Part shown: one piece after another, positions 8,921 to 17,146 of the stretch
Position numbering within the stretch: position 1 is the stretch's first letter
How the letters are laid out: each line of letters opens with the position of its first letter
NCBI RefSeq assembly: GCF_900129855.1
Contig: NZ_LT670819.1
Location: 7,068,001-7,132,000, forward strand
DNA from: Streptomyces sp. 3214.6
GTDB lineage: Bacteria > Actinomycetota > Actinomycetes > Streptomycetales > Streptomycetaceae
Length of the DNA: 64,000 nt
Reading direction: 5' to 3'
The notes under the pieces: generated by a model
The model's database searches: none
What the model was told of the DNA's origin: nothing
What the model saw: the letters and a program-made list of their open reading frames with translations, nothing else
Made by a program: the position numbers and the translations under genes

Positions 8921-10684
8921 TCAGCCGGCGTCGGGCACCACGCCGGACGGCGACGTGTCCAGCCGCCCTGCGGCCAGCAGCTCACGCAACCGCGGCTTGA
9001 CGATCTTGCCCATGGGATTGCGCGGCAGCTCCGGGACGAACACGAACCGCTCGGGAAGCTTGTACGACGCGATGCGCAGCCCCCGCAGATGGCCCAGCAG
9101 CTGGTCCGCGTCGAGGCTCACGCCCGGCCGGACCACGACGACCGCACAGGCCCGTTGCCCGAGCACCGGGTCGGGGTAGCCCACCACCGCCACTTCGGCG
9201 ACACCGGGATGGGAGGCCAGCAGGCCCTCGATCTCCGCCGGGGCGATGTTCATACCGCCCCGGATGATGAGGTCCTTGCTGCGGTCGACGTAATGGAGGT
9301 ACTGCCCGCGCTCGCCGGCGATCTCGAAGACGTCCCCGGTGCGCAGGTAGCCCTGGTCATCGAAGGGGTCGGCGTCGGTGGTCCCCTCCAGGTAGCCCGC
9401 GAAGACCATGGGGCCCTTGAGGTACAGCTCCCCGGGCCGGCCGGGTTCGGTGATCTCCACTCCGGTGACCAGGTCCACCAGGCGGAGGGACACGCGTTCG
9501 GCGGTGCGGCCCGACCAGGATTCGCCCTTGAGGCCGTAGCGGGGAAAGTACTGCGCCCGGATCTCGGGGTCGGGGAAGTCGGCGGGGGCGCCCAGCAGAC
9601 AGATTCCCTCGTTGGAACCGAAGAAGTTGACCACGGAGATGCCGTGGTCCTCCTGCCAGCCGCGCACCATCGACGGCGCCAGGGGCGCGGACCCGGAGGC
9701 GATGCAGCGCAGCGAGGACAGGTCGGCGGCCGCCATGAGGGACTCGTTCTGCAGGAGCAGGGTGAGGATCGCGGGCGGGGCGAGGGTGTAGGTGACCCGT
9801 TCCGCCGCGATCTGCCGCAGGAACTCGGGCAGAGTGAAGGGGTGGTGCAGCACATAGGTGCAGCCGAGCCGCAGCCAGGGCAGCATCGTGCCGGCCACGG
9901 ACGCCATGTTGACCATCGGGAAGGGGTTGAGGATGACGTCGTCGCCGGTGAGCTGCGGACCGTCGACGGTCGGCCAGGAGATGGCGATCCAGTCGTAGTG
10001 GCAGCGCGGTACCGCCTTCGGGGTGCTCTCGGTGCCCGAGGTCCAGCACACCGTGACGCAGTCGTTGGGGTCGGGCCGGTGGTGCTTGAGGTGGTCGCCG
10101 ACGGTGGCCCGGTCCGAGAAGTCGGCGGCGGCCACGTCGAGCCGCCGGGTACCGGGCGGCGGGTTGTCGCCGAACGAGAAGAGGAGCCCTACGGAGGGGA
10201 CCGGTTCCAGGACCGCGACGGCGGTTTCGGCGGCGTTGCGCTCCCCGATGCGGTCCGCGGTGATGAACGCCCTGAAGCCGGCCAGGCCCGCCAGCATGCC
10301 GATCTCGTACTCCCGGTACGGGACCGGAAGCGGCGACACGACGGCGCCGATCCGGATCGCCGCCAAGTAGGTGGCGACGAGTTCGGTGCTGTTGGGCAGT
10401 TGTACGCCGATCAGGTCGCCGGGGCGGATGCCGGACCCCAGCAGCGTGGCGGCGACGTGGTCCACGGCGCTGTCGAGTTCGGCCCAGGTCCAGCGGTTGG
10501 CCGCCAGGGTCATGAGGCCCGGCTTGTCCGGCGGGTCCACGACGGCGAGGCGGTCGGGGCGTCGTGCCACCTGGTGTCGCAGCAGGTCGTCGATCGTCTC
10601 GTCGGTCCACCAGCCCCGGGCGCGGTATTCGGCGACGCGTTCCGCGGGGTGGAGTGCCCTGGGGCGGCTCGTGAAGACGTCCAT
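8921..10684 (-). CDS. Acyl-CoA ligase 3, cyclohexanecarboxylate-CoA ligase-like
   Basis: The protein has 587 residues and an ANL ligase fold. Its ATP-binding loop is W214-TSGTESTPKAV, with Glu in place of the common Thr/Gly. This variant is familiar from AliA-type cyclohexanecarboxylate and related ligases. GDVFEIAGE, DRSKDLIIRGGMNIAP and the A10 lysine K560 (PMGKIVKPRL) are present. The N-terminal WW-containing extension (residues 1-50) also occurs in the broken copy at 5461-5682. It is the first gene of the leftward arm and starts 44 bp from the left half of the large inverted repeat at 10728-10824. A role in activating an alicyclic or aromatic acid is plausible but not proven. Confidence 0.88.
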   Translation of the reverse strand: MDVFTSRPRALHPAERVAEYRARGWWTDETIDDLLRHQVARRPDRLAVVDPPDKPGLMTLAANRWTWAELDSAVDHVAATLLGSGIRPGDLIGVQLPNSTELVATYLAAIRIGAVVSPLPVPYREYEIGMLAGLAGFRAFITADRIGERNAAETAVAVLEPVPSVGLLFSFGDNPPPGTRRLDVAAADFSDRATVGDHLKHHRPDPNDCVTVCWTSGTESTPKAVPRCHYDWIAISWPTVDGPQLTGDDVILNPFPMVNMASVAGTMLPWLRLGCTYVLHHPFTLPEFLRQIAAERVTYTLAPPAILTLLLQNESLMAAADLSSLRCIASGSAPLAPSMVRGWQEDHGISVVNFFGSNEGICLLGAPADFPDPEIRAQYFPRYGLKGESWSGRTAERVSLRLVDLVTGVEITEPGRPGELYLKGPMVFAGYLEGTTDADPFDDQGYLRTGDVFEIAGERGQYLHYVDRSKDLIIRGGMNIAPAEIEGLLASHPGVAEVAVVGYPDPVLGQRACAVVVVRPGVSLDADQLLGHLRGLRIASYKLPERFVFVPELPRNPMGKIVKPRLRELLAAGRLDTSPSGVVPDAG

Positions 10685-10727
10685 GTCTCCTCCTCCTGCC
10701 GGCTGCCCAGTGGGGCACCGGCCGGAC

Positions 10728-10824
10728 GGAAACTATTGTAAGCGAAGTCAGCCGTCAATGGCCCGCGCCACACGGACCGAACGACCATGTCATTGACAGG
10801 CTGACTTTCGCTATCATAGTTTCC
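10728..10824. promoter_or_regulatory. Large inverted repeat with overlapping divergent promoters
   Basis: The left arm (10728-10760) and right arm (10791-10824) are near-perfect inverted copies: GGAAACTAT, then a variable 2-3 bases, then TA-AGCGAA-GTCAGCC-GTCAATG, with only a few mismatches or single-base gaps, separated by 30 bp. Each arm contains an outward promoter-like sequence. On the plus strand TTGACA (10793-10798) is followed 17 bp later by ATAGTT. On the minus strand TTGACG has a similarly spaced TAGTTT. The element lies between the ligase 3 gene and the eight-gene operon, so one regulator bound to both arms could switch both directions. The cluster's HxlR proteins are the obvious candidates (inference). 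Confidence 0.7.
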
Positions 10825-10879
10825 TTGTCCGTCTTGCCGTGCCGTTTTCCGAACGCCCGAGCCCTAGGCAGGTTTCACC

Positions 10880-11227
10880 ATGAGTCGTCAGAGGATCCGG
10901 GTCGTCCAGTGGGCGACGGGATCGGTCGGCCGGACACTGCTGTGCCCCATCATCGACGCCGACGCCGTGCAGCACACCCCGCTGCTCAGCGTGCCCTACG
11001 ACGAACAGAGCGCCGTCGTCGAGCGCCTGCCGGCGAGCGGGAAGAACGTGATCTCCACCAACGGCTTCTACCGGCCGCAGACCCATGGAGAGTCCTACGC
11101 CGCCCCGCTGCCCGCCTCGGCCGCGGCGGGTGGCGCGACCGTGGCCGGCGCCGGTCTCAACTCCGGTTTCGTCGCCGAGCGCCTCGCCCTGCTGCTGACC
11201 GGGCCGGCGGCCCGGGAGGCGCGATGA
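10880..11227 (+). CDS. Shortened DapB-fold dehydrogenase (possibly degraded)
   Basis: A 115-residue protein starting MSRQRIRVVQWATGSVGR, the Rossmann opening of the DapB-like NAD(P)H-dependent amine / 2,4-diaminopentanoate dehydrogenase family. Later pieces match the same family in order (a GKNVISTNGFYRP strand and a GLNSGFVAERLALLLTG segment). Full-length relatives have about 330-360 residues. The stretch between the first strand and GKNV is shortened, and the whole C-terminal half is missing. It is the first gene of the operon and overlaps the next by ATGA. It may be a decayed leader gene kept for translational coupling, or a small cofactor-binding protein. Activity is doubtful. Confidence 0.6.
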   Translation: MSRQRIRVVQWATGSVGRTLLCPIIDADAVQHTPLLSVPYDEQSAVVERLPASGKNVISTNGFYRPQTHGESYAAPLPASAAAGGATVAGAGLNSGFVAERLALLLTGPAAREAR

Positions 11228-12126
11228 ACCAGCCCGCGACAACCCCACCCACCGTGACCCGGCCCACGGTGACCGGTCCGCGCGCCACGGACGGCTCACT
11301 CGACCACGTCCTCGCCGCCCTGGCGCTCACCGAGACGGAACCGGACACCTTCCTCGCACCGAGCGCGACCATAGACCTGCCGCGGCTCTTCGGCGGCCAG
11401 ATCCTCGCCCAGACACTGCTCGCCGCGGCCCGCACCGTCGACCGGACGGCCCCGGCACACTCGTTGCACGCCCACTTCTTGCGCCCCGGGCACCCCGAGC
11501 GGCCCGTCCGGCTCACCATCTCCCGGCTGCGCGACGGCAACAGGCTGCACAGCCGCGCCGTGACAGTCACTCAGGAGGACCGGACGCTCGCGACCGCGAC
11601 CGTGTCCTTCGCGGCCCCGTCGACCGGCGTGGAGCACCAGCGCCCGGCTCCGGCGAGTCCGCCGCCGGAGTCACTGCCGTCATCGGCTGAGTGGGACGGC
11701 CCGCGGGGTAACCTGGGCCGGCTCTGGGCGACGGCGCTGGGACTGGACGTACGCGTGGTGCCGGACGCACCGGGCGGTTCGATTCTGGTGTGGCACCGCA
11801 CCAGGAGCGCGATGGCCGACGATGACCTGCTGCACCAGGCTCTGCTCGTCTACATGTCGGACGTCACCACGCTGTCGACGGCTCTCGTCCCCCACGGCGT
11901 CCCCGTCGGCTCCCTGTATGCCGACGGCCGGTTCTGGGAGGGCGTCACCCTCGACCACGCCATGTGGTTCCACCGCCCCGCCCGCGCGGACGAGTGGCTG
12001 CTGTTCGCCGCGGAATCGCCGGCCGGCACGGCCGAACGCGGCCTCGTCCGCTCCGACGTGTACACCCTCGACGGCACACTCGTCGCATCCCTCGCCCAAC
12101 AGGGCCTGTTCCGTGTCCGTGACTGA
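11224..12126 (+). CDS. Acyl-CoA thioesterase II (TesB-like)
   Basis: A 300-residue double-hotdog thioesterase that hydrolyses acyl-CoA to free acid and CoA. RLFGGQILAQTL marks the first hotdog near residue 60. The second holds LVYMSDVTTLSTAL and ends ASLAQQGLFR, which supply the Asp, Thr and Gln of the TesB catalytic triad. The ATG at 11224 is chosen because it overlaps the stop of the preceding gene (ATGA); the in-frame region upstream back to 10825 is a shadow. The first 25 residues are Thr/Pro-rich and dispensable-looking. In a degradative operon it could free CoA from dead-end thioesters or release a product acid. Confidence 0.87.
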   Translation: MNQPATTPPTVTRPTVTGPRATDGSLDHVLAALALTETEPDTFLAPSATIDLPRLFGGQILAQTLLAAARTVDRTAPAHSLHAHFLRPGHPERPVRLTISRLRDGNRLHSRAVTVTQEDRTLATATVSFAAPSTGVEHQRPAPASPPPESLPSSAEWDGPRGNLGRLWATALGLDVRVVPDAPGGSILVWHRTRSAMADDDLLHQALLVYMSDVTTLSTALVPHGVPVGSLYADGRFWEGVTLDHAMWFHRPARADEWLLFAAESPAGTAERGLVRSDVYTLDGTLVASLAQQGLFRVRD

Positions 12127-12151
12127 ACGACGACCTCTGGGAGGTGCCCTC

Positions 12152-13315
12152 GTGGACGCCTACATTCTCGACGCGGTCCGCACGCCGTTCGGGGCCAACC
12201 GAGGCGGCCTGTCCGCCATGCGGGTCGACGACCTGGCGGCCCGGCCCCTGAGGGTCCTCATGGCACGGCACCCGGATCTCGACCCTGCGGACATCGAGGA
12301 CGTGATCTACGGCAACGCCAACGGCGCCGGAGAGGACAACCGCAACGTGGCCCGGATGGCCGTGCTGCTGGCCGGCCTGCCCGTGTCGGTGCCCGCGACC
12401 ACCGTGAACCGGCTCTGCGGATCCGGCGCCGAAGCCGTCGTCCAGGCGGCGCGGGCGATCGCCTCCGGGCAGGCGGGACTGGTCGTGGCCGGGGGCGTGG
12501 AAGGCATGAGCCGAGCGCCCTACGTCCTCCCGCCCATCGACAGCGCGCTTCCCCGCACGCTGAAGCTGGAGTCCACCACCGTCGGCTGGCGCATGCCCAA
12601 CCCCGCGTTCCCCGGCCACTGGGTGGAACCCCTGGGCCGCTCCGCCGAGCGGGTCGCGGCCGCCAAGGGCATCTCGCGCCGAGAGCAGGACGAGTGGGCC
12701 GTACGCTCCCACACGCTGGCGCACGAGGCGTGGCAGAAGGGCCTGCACGACCATGTGTTCCCGGTGGCCGGGGTCGAACGGGACGAGAGCATCCGCCCCG
12801 GCACCACACCGGACGTGCTCGCGTCGCTCCGGCCCGCGTTCTCCGCCGACGGCACGGTGACGGCGGGGAACGCCTCCCCCGTCAACGACGGGGCGGCCGC
12901 GGTCCTGCTCGGCACCCTCGACCACGCGAAGCGGCTGGGCGCCGAACCGCTGGCCCGCGTCGTCGCCTCGGCGGTGGTCGGCGTCGAACCGGACCGGTTC
13001 GCCCTGGCTCCCGTGCCCGCCGTCCACCGGGTCCTCGAACGCGCCGGCCGGTCCTTGTCCGACCTGCGCGTCCTGGAGATCAACGAGGCGTTCGCGGCCA
13101 TGGTGCTCAGCTGCCTCGACGAACTCGGCGGCATCACGGAGAACATGGTCAACCCCAACGGCGGCGCCATCGCCCTGGGCCATCCGCTGGGTGCCTCGGC
13201 CGCACGTGCCCTGGTCGACTGCGCCCGCGAAGTCCGCCGCCGCGGCGGGGGGCTGGGCGTGATGGCGGCCTGCATCGGAGTGGGGCAGGGCATCGCCGTG
13301 CTGGTGGAAGCATGA
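12152..13315 (+). CDS. Thiolase (acetyl-CoA acyltransferase, PcaF/FadA type)
   Basis: A 387-residue thiolase with all three catalytic residues: nucleophile C89 (NRLCGSG), H344 (GHPLG) and C374 (CIGVGQG). The overall pattern and the NRLCGSGAEAV segment resemble beta-ketoadipyl-CoA and 3-ketoacyl-CoA thiolases. The GTG at 12152 is preceded by GGGAGG at 12138-12143. The next gene overlaps by ATGA. The reaction should be CoA-dependent cleavage of a 3-ketoacyl-CoA to acetyl-CoA and a shortened acyl-CoA. No enoyl-CoA hydratase or hydroxyacyl dehydrogenase lies nearby, so those steps must come from elsewhere. Confidence 0.92.
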   Translation: MDAYILDAVRTPFGANRGGLSAMRVDDLAARPLRVLMARHPDLDPADIEDVIYGNANGAGEDNRNVARMAVLLAGLPVSVPATTVNRLCGSGAEAVVQAARAIASGQAGLVVAGGVEGMSRAPYVLPPIDSALPRTLKLESTTVGWRMPNPAFPGHWVEPLGRSAERVAAAKGISRREQDEWAVRSHTLAHEAWQKGLHDHVFPVAGVERDESIRPGTTPDVLASLRPAFSADGTVTAGNASPVNDGAAAVLLGTLDHAKRLGAEPLARVVASAVVGVEPDRFALAPVPAVHRVLERAGRSLSDLRVLEINEAFAAMVLSCLDELGGITENMVNPNGGAIALGHPLGASAARALVDCAREVRRRGGGLGVMAACIGVGQGIAVLVEA

Positions 13316-13875
13316 CGGACCGCAGCGCGCACGAAACGCCGACCGCCACGCCCGTACGGCCGGATACGGCACCTGGCTCCGCGCCGGTACGGCCGGAGTC
13401 GGCACCTGACTCCGCAACAGCACACCCGGACACCGCACCCCGCCCTACCCCCGCCACCCCCGGCCGCCTCCCCACCCCCGAGGAGCTGACCGCCCTCGCC
13501 GACGGCAGGCTGCCCGGTCTCCTCGGATTCACCGTGACGCGCGTGGAGGCCACCCGGATCGCCGCCGCCATGGCGGTGGAGCCGCATCACCTGGCCCCCA
13601 ACGGCTACCTGCACGCGGCCTCGGTGGTGGCCCTGGCCGACACCGCCTGCGGGCTGGGCTGCCGTCTCACCCTCCCGGAGGGCGCGCTCGGCTTCACCAC
13701 CCTGGAAATCAAGACGTCCTACCTGCGGACCACCCGCGCCGGAACGGTCCGTACCCAGGCCGAGCTCGTGCACGGCGGACGGCGCACACAGGTCTGGGAC
13801 GCCACCGTGACCGACGACGAGGACCGCCCGCTGGCCCTCTTCCGCTGCACCCAGCTCGTCCTGTGGCCGACCTGA
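13312..13875 (+). CDS. PaaI-like hotdog thioesterase
   Basis: 187 residues. The first 50 are a low-complexity tail built from imperfect repeats of a VRPDTAPGSAP-like unit, encoded by near-repeats at about 13350-13430. The rest is a single hotdog domain with the PaaI/YbgC pattern LAPNGYLHAASVVALADTACG, where the Asn-Gly and the helix Asp/Thr form the usual active site. Such enzymes clear aryl-CoA or hydroxyaryl-CoA esters. It starts by ATGA overlap with the thiolase. With TesB it is the second thioesterase in the operon, which suggests accumulation of thioesters that need removal. The repeat tail is unusual for the family. Confidence 0.83.
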   Translation: MTDRSAHETPTATPVRPDTAPGSAPVRPESAPDSATAHPDTAPRPTPATPGRLPTPEELTALADGRLPGLLGFTVTRVEATRIAAAMAVEPHHLAPNGYLHAASVVALADTACGLGCRLTLPEGALGFTTLEIKTSYLRTTRAGTVRTQAELVHGGRRTQVWDATVTDDEDRPLALFRCTQLVLWPT

Positions 13876-13940
13876 CGGCCGGAACATCGCCGTCCGCACC
13901 CACCCCTTCGTCCGCACCCACCCCTTCGAGGAGTCGCCGC

Positions 13941-15662
13941 ATGCGTGACCAAGACCCAGACCCCACAGCCCTGTTCGACAAACACCGGCACCTGCTGGAC
14001 CGCGCCAGGGCGGCGACCGCCGATCGGACGAACTGGAGTGCCTACGACGACGCGCCGCCCTCCGGCCCCGCCGACGCCGACCGGGCCGACGCATGGCTGC
14101 GCGAGCAGTGCGGGCGGCCGTTCCCCCTCGACCACCCGGGGACCCCGCGCCGCCAGGACGACGAGGTGTCGCCGTACACCGGCGAGCCCCTCGGCATCTC
14201 CTATCCGCACGCCACCCCCGACGAACTGATCGAGGCCGCGGAGAAGGCGTGGGAGGGCTGGCGGACGGCGGACGCGCCGGTGCGTGTCGGGGTGTGCCTG
14301 GAGATCTGCGAGCAGCTCTTCGCGGCCAACGACCGGCTGGCCGCCGCCGCGATGCACACCACGGGGCAGAGCCGCGGTATGAGCCTGGCGGGCAGCGGCA
14401 CCAACGCCCTGGACCGCGGCCTGGAGGCCATCGCCATGGCGTACGAGGCGCTGCGCCGGACGCCGAGCGGAGCCCCCTGGTCGCGCGCCTTCGGACGCAC
14501 CACCGTGACCCTCGACAAGCGCTACCGCGTGCAGCCCCTCGGGGTGGCGGTCGTCATCGCCTGCGCCAGTTTCCCCGCCTGGAACGTGTATCCCGCCCTG
14601 TTCGCGAACCTCGCCACCGGCAATCCGGTCGTCGTCAAGCCCCACCCCACCTCCGTGCTGCAGATGGCCCTCGCCGTCGGGATCTGCCGGGAGGTGATCG
14701 CGGCGGCGGGCTTCGACACCGATCTGGTGACCCTCGCCGTGGACAGCGTCGCCGAGCCGGTCGCGCAGCGACTCGTCAGGCACGAGAAGACCCGCATCGT
14801 GGACTTCACCGGTTCGGCCGGCTTCGGCGAGTGGATCGAGGCGAACGCCCGCCGCACCCAGGTGTACACCGAGACCTCCGGCACCAACTCGGTGCTGCTG
14901 GAGTCGGTCACGGACCCGGAACCCGTGCTCCGGGCCCTGGCCGGATCGCTCTGTCTGTTCTCGGCGCAGATGTGCACCAGCCCGCAGAACATCTTCGTCC
15001 CGCGCGAGGGCCTGCGCACCGCGACCGGGGTGCTCACCGTCGACGAGCTGGCCGCCGCGCTCGCCGACGCGATCCGCGCCGTGAGTACGGTGCCCAGGCG
15101 CGCCGCCGCCGTCATGGGTGCCGTCCAGTCGGCCCGTACCCTCGACGAACTCGCCCTGCTGACCGAGGAGGTCCGCCGCCGGGGCAGTGTGGTGCTCGAA
15201 CCCGCCGGCTACCCGCATCCCGAACACCCCGGGGCGCGCACCAGCGGACCGCTGCTCGCCCGGATCGACGTCGCCGACCACGACCTGTACGGGTTCGAGC
15301 GGTTCGGCCCCGTCGCCTTCCTCATCACCTGCGACGACGCCGGCCAGGCGCTCGCCCGGGCCACCGAGGACGCCCGCGAGGGCGGGGCGATCACGGCGTT
15401 CGTGTACTCCACCGACGAGGCGTACCTGGAGCGGGCCGAGGAGGGTTACGCCCGCGCGGGGGCCGCCCTGACCGTCAACCTCACCGGCCCGATGCCGCTC
15501 AACTTCTCGGCCGCCTTCAGCGATTACCACGTCACCGGCCTCAACCCGGCCGGCACCGCCACCCTCACGGACGAGTCCTTCATCGCCGGCCGCTTCCGTG
15601 TCGTCCAGTCCCGCCGCCCCGCCCCGAACGCCGGGCACCACCGATCAGGAGCATCGTCATGA
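13941..15662 (+). CDS. PaaN-like aldehyde dehydrogenase
   Basis: A 573-residue aldehyde dehydrogenase of the PaaN group, named after phenylacetate-catabolism proteins. The cofactor half has VVIACASFPAWNVYPALFAN and NPVVVKPHP. The FTGSAGFGEW loop follows, then YTETSGTNSVL with the general-base Glu, and the nucleophile C345 in SAQMCTSPQN. It lacks the extra hotdog domain of E. coli PaaZ. ATG at 13941 is preferred over 13863 because GAGGAG at 13927-13932 precedes it. It directly precedes CCD2 with ATGA overlap, so a likely job is oxidising an aldehyde made by the oxygenase (inference). Confidence 0.87.
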   Translation: MRDQDPDPTALFDKHRHLLDRARAATADRTNWSAYDDAPPSGPADADRADAWLREQCGRPFPLDHPGTPRRQDDEVSPYTGEPLGISYPHATPDELIEAAEKAWEGWRTADAPVRVGVCLEICEQLFAANDRLAAAAMHTTGQSRGMSLAGSGTNALDRGLEAIAMAYEALRRTPSGAPWSRAFGRTTVTLDKRYRVQPLGVAVVIACASFPAWNVYPALFANLATGNPVVVKPHPTSVLQMALAVGICREVIAAAGFDTDLVTLAVDSVAEPVAQRLVRHEKTRIVDFTGSAGFGEWIEANARRTQVYTETSGTNSVLLESVTDPEPVLRALAGSLCLFSAQMCTSPQNIFVPREGLRTATGVLTVDELAAALADAIRAVSTVPRRAAAVMGAVQSARTLDELALLTEEVRRRGSVVLEPAGYPHPEHPGARTSGPLLARIDVADHDLYGFERFGPVAFLITCDDAGQALARATEDAREGGAITAFVYSTDEAYLERAEEGYARAGAALTVNLTGPMPLNFSAAFSDYHVTGLNPAGTATLTDESFIAGRFRVVQSRRPAPNAGHHRSGASS

Positions 15663-17146
15663 CCCAGACACCCCTAGGAGCGGACGCGCCGATCGCGCTG
15701 GCCAAGCCGGTCGGCGACCCGGACAACCCCTACACCCTGGGGGTGTTCGCGCCGGTCGACCGGGAACTGACCCTGGAGGACCTGGAAGTCGTCGGCGAGA
15801 TACCGGCCGACCTCAACGGTGTCTACCTGCGCAACGGCCCGAACCGCCGTTTCCAGGCCGCCGGCCGCTACCACATGTTCGACGGCGACGGCATGATCCA
15901 CGCCGTCCACTTCGAGAACGGCAAGGTCCGCTACCGCAACCGCTGGGTGCGCACCGAGGCGTTCCGCGACGAGTCCGAGGCCGGCCGGGCCCTGTGGACC
16001 GGCCTCATGGAGAACCCCCGGAACAACCCCTGGGGCAACCACCACGGCCTTGGCATCAAGGACTCGGCCAACACCGACGTGATCTTCCACCGGGGGCAGG
16101 TACTGGCCACCTGGTACCTGTGCGGCTCCCCCTACGGCGTGGACCCGCTGTCCCTGGAGACCCTCGGGGCGCAGGACTTCATGGGCACCCTGGTCGGCGA
16201 CATGATGGCCCACCCCAAGGCCGACGAGAGCACCGGGGAACTGCTCTGGTTCGACTACGGCCCGGACATGTCGGCGATGCGGTACGGCATCATCGGCGCC
16301 GACGGCCTGCAGACCCACCTCACCGAGATCGAACTCCCCGGCCCCCGTCTGCCGCACGACATGGCCATCACGGCCCACTACACGGTCCTGATGGACCTGC
16401 CCCTGGTCCAGGACCAGGAGGCCCGCAAGAACGGCAAGTACCGGATCTTCTACGACCGTGAACTGGTCTCCCGTTTCGCCGTCGTCCCCCGCTACGGCGA
16501 CAACTCGGCCGTCCGCTGGTTCGAGGCGGAGCCCTGCTACATCTACCACGTCGTCAACTCGTGGGAGGAGGGCGAGGAGATCGTCATGGACGTCTGCCGG
16601 GTCAAGAACCCGCAGCACCAGACCACCTTCGCCAACCCCCTGTCCAACATGCTCGCCTACATGCGTCTCGACGCCCAGCTGTACCGGTACCGCTTCGACC
16701 TCGCCACCGGCCGGACCCGCGAGGAACAACTCGACGACGACAACATCGAGTTCCCCAGCGTCGACTCGCGCATCATGGGACAGCCGCACCGGTACTCGTA
16801 CAACATGCACCTGGCCAACATGCCCACGCTGCTCTTCGACGGTCTGGTGCGGTTCGACTCCCTGACCGGCACCAAGCAGGAGTACTTCTTCGGAGACGGA
16901 CGCTATGGTTCCGAGGCGCCCTTCGCGCCGCGCGACAACTCGACCGGCGAAACCGACGGGTATCTGATCAGCTTCGTCAACGACGAGACGACGGGCCGGG
17001 CCGAGGTCGTCGTCCTGGACGCCGAGGACATCACCGCGGGTCCCGTCGCCCGGGTGCTGCTCCCGCAGCGGGTCCCGTCCGGCTTCCACGCCTGCTGGGT
17101 ACGGGCCGACCAGCTGCGCACCGCGGCACCGGAGGGGGCCCGATGA
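15659..17146 (+). CDS. Carotenoid oxygenase family protein (CCD2)
   Basis: 495 residues, same family as CCD1. The iron ligands are H185 (MAHPK), H233 (LPHDM), H297 (YHVVN) and H477 (GFHACW). The FDGDGM motif begins at about residue 74. Start and stop both overlap their neighbours by ATGA, so it is translationally coupled to the aldehyde dehydrogenase before it and the thiolase after it. It shares with CCD1 a Y-x-CG-x2-Y-x2-DP segment at the place where lignostilbene dioxygenases have their phenol-binding Lys, so the two may act on related non-phenolic alkenes. It has no signal peptide. The substrate is not identifiable from sequence. Confidence 0.9.
   Translation: MTQTPLGADAPIALAKPVGDPDNPYTLGVFAPVDRELTLEDLEVVGEIPADLNGVYLRNGPNRRFQAAGRYHMFDGDGMIHAVHFENGKVRYRNRWVRTEAFRDESEAGRALWTGLMENPRNNPWGNHHGLGIKDSANTDVIFHRGQVLATWYLCGSPYGVDPLSLETLGAQDFMGTLVGDMMAHPKADESTGELLWFDYGPDMSAMRYGIIGADGLQTHLTEIELPGPRLPHDMAITAHYTVLMDLPLVQDQEARKNGKYRIFYDRELVSRFAVVPRYGDNSAVRWFEAEPCYIYHVVNSWEEGEEIVMDVCRVKNPQHQTTFANPLSNMLAYMRLDAQLYRYRFDLATGRTREEQLDDDNIEFPSVDSRIMGQPHRYSYNMHLANMPTLLFDGLVRFDSLTGTKQEYFFGDGRYGSEAPFAPRDNSTGETDGYLISFVNDETTGRAEVVVLDAEDITAGPVARVLLPQRVPSGFHACWVRADQLRTAAPEGAR

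Noticed and set aside
13863..13940. ATG at 13863 as start of the PaaN-like gene
   Set aside because: It adds a low-complexity Ser/Pro/Thr tail; a better ribosome site precedes 13941.
14093..17146. A 1017-codon open frame that includes CCD2
   Set aside because: The first two thirds have arginine/proline-rich shadow composition antisense in sense to the PaaN frame; CCD2 starts at its own ATG (15659) by ATGA overlap.
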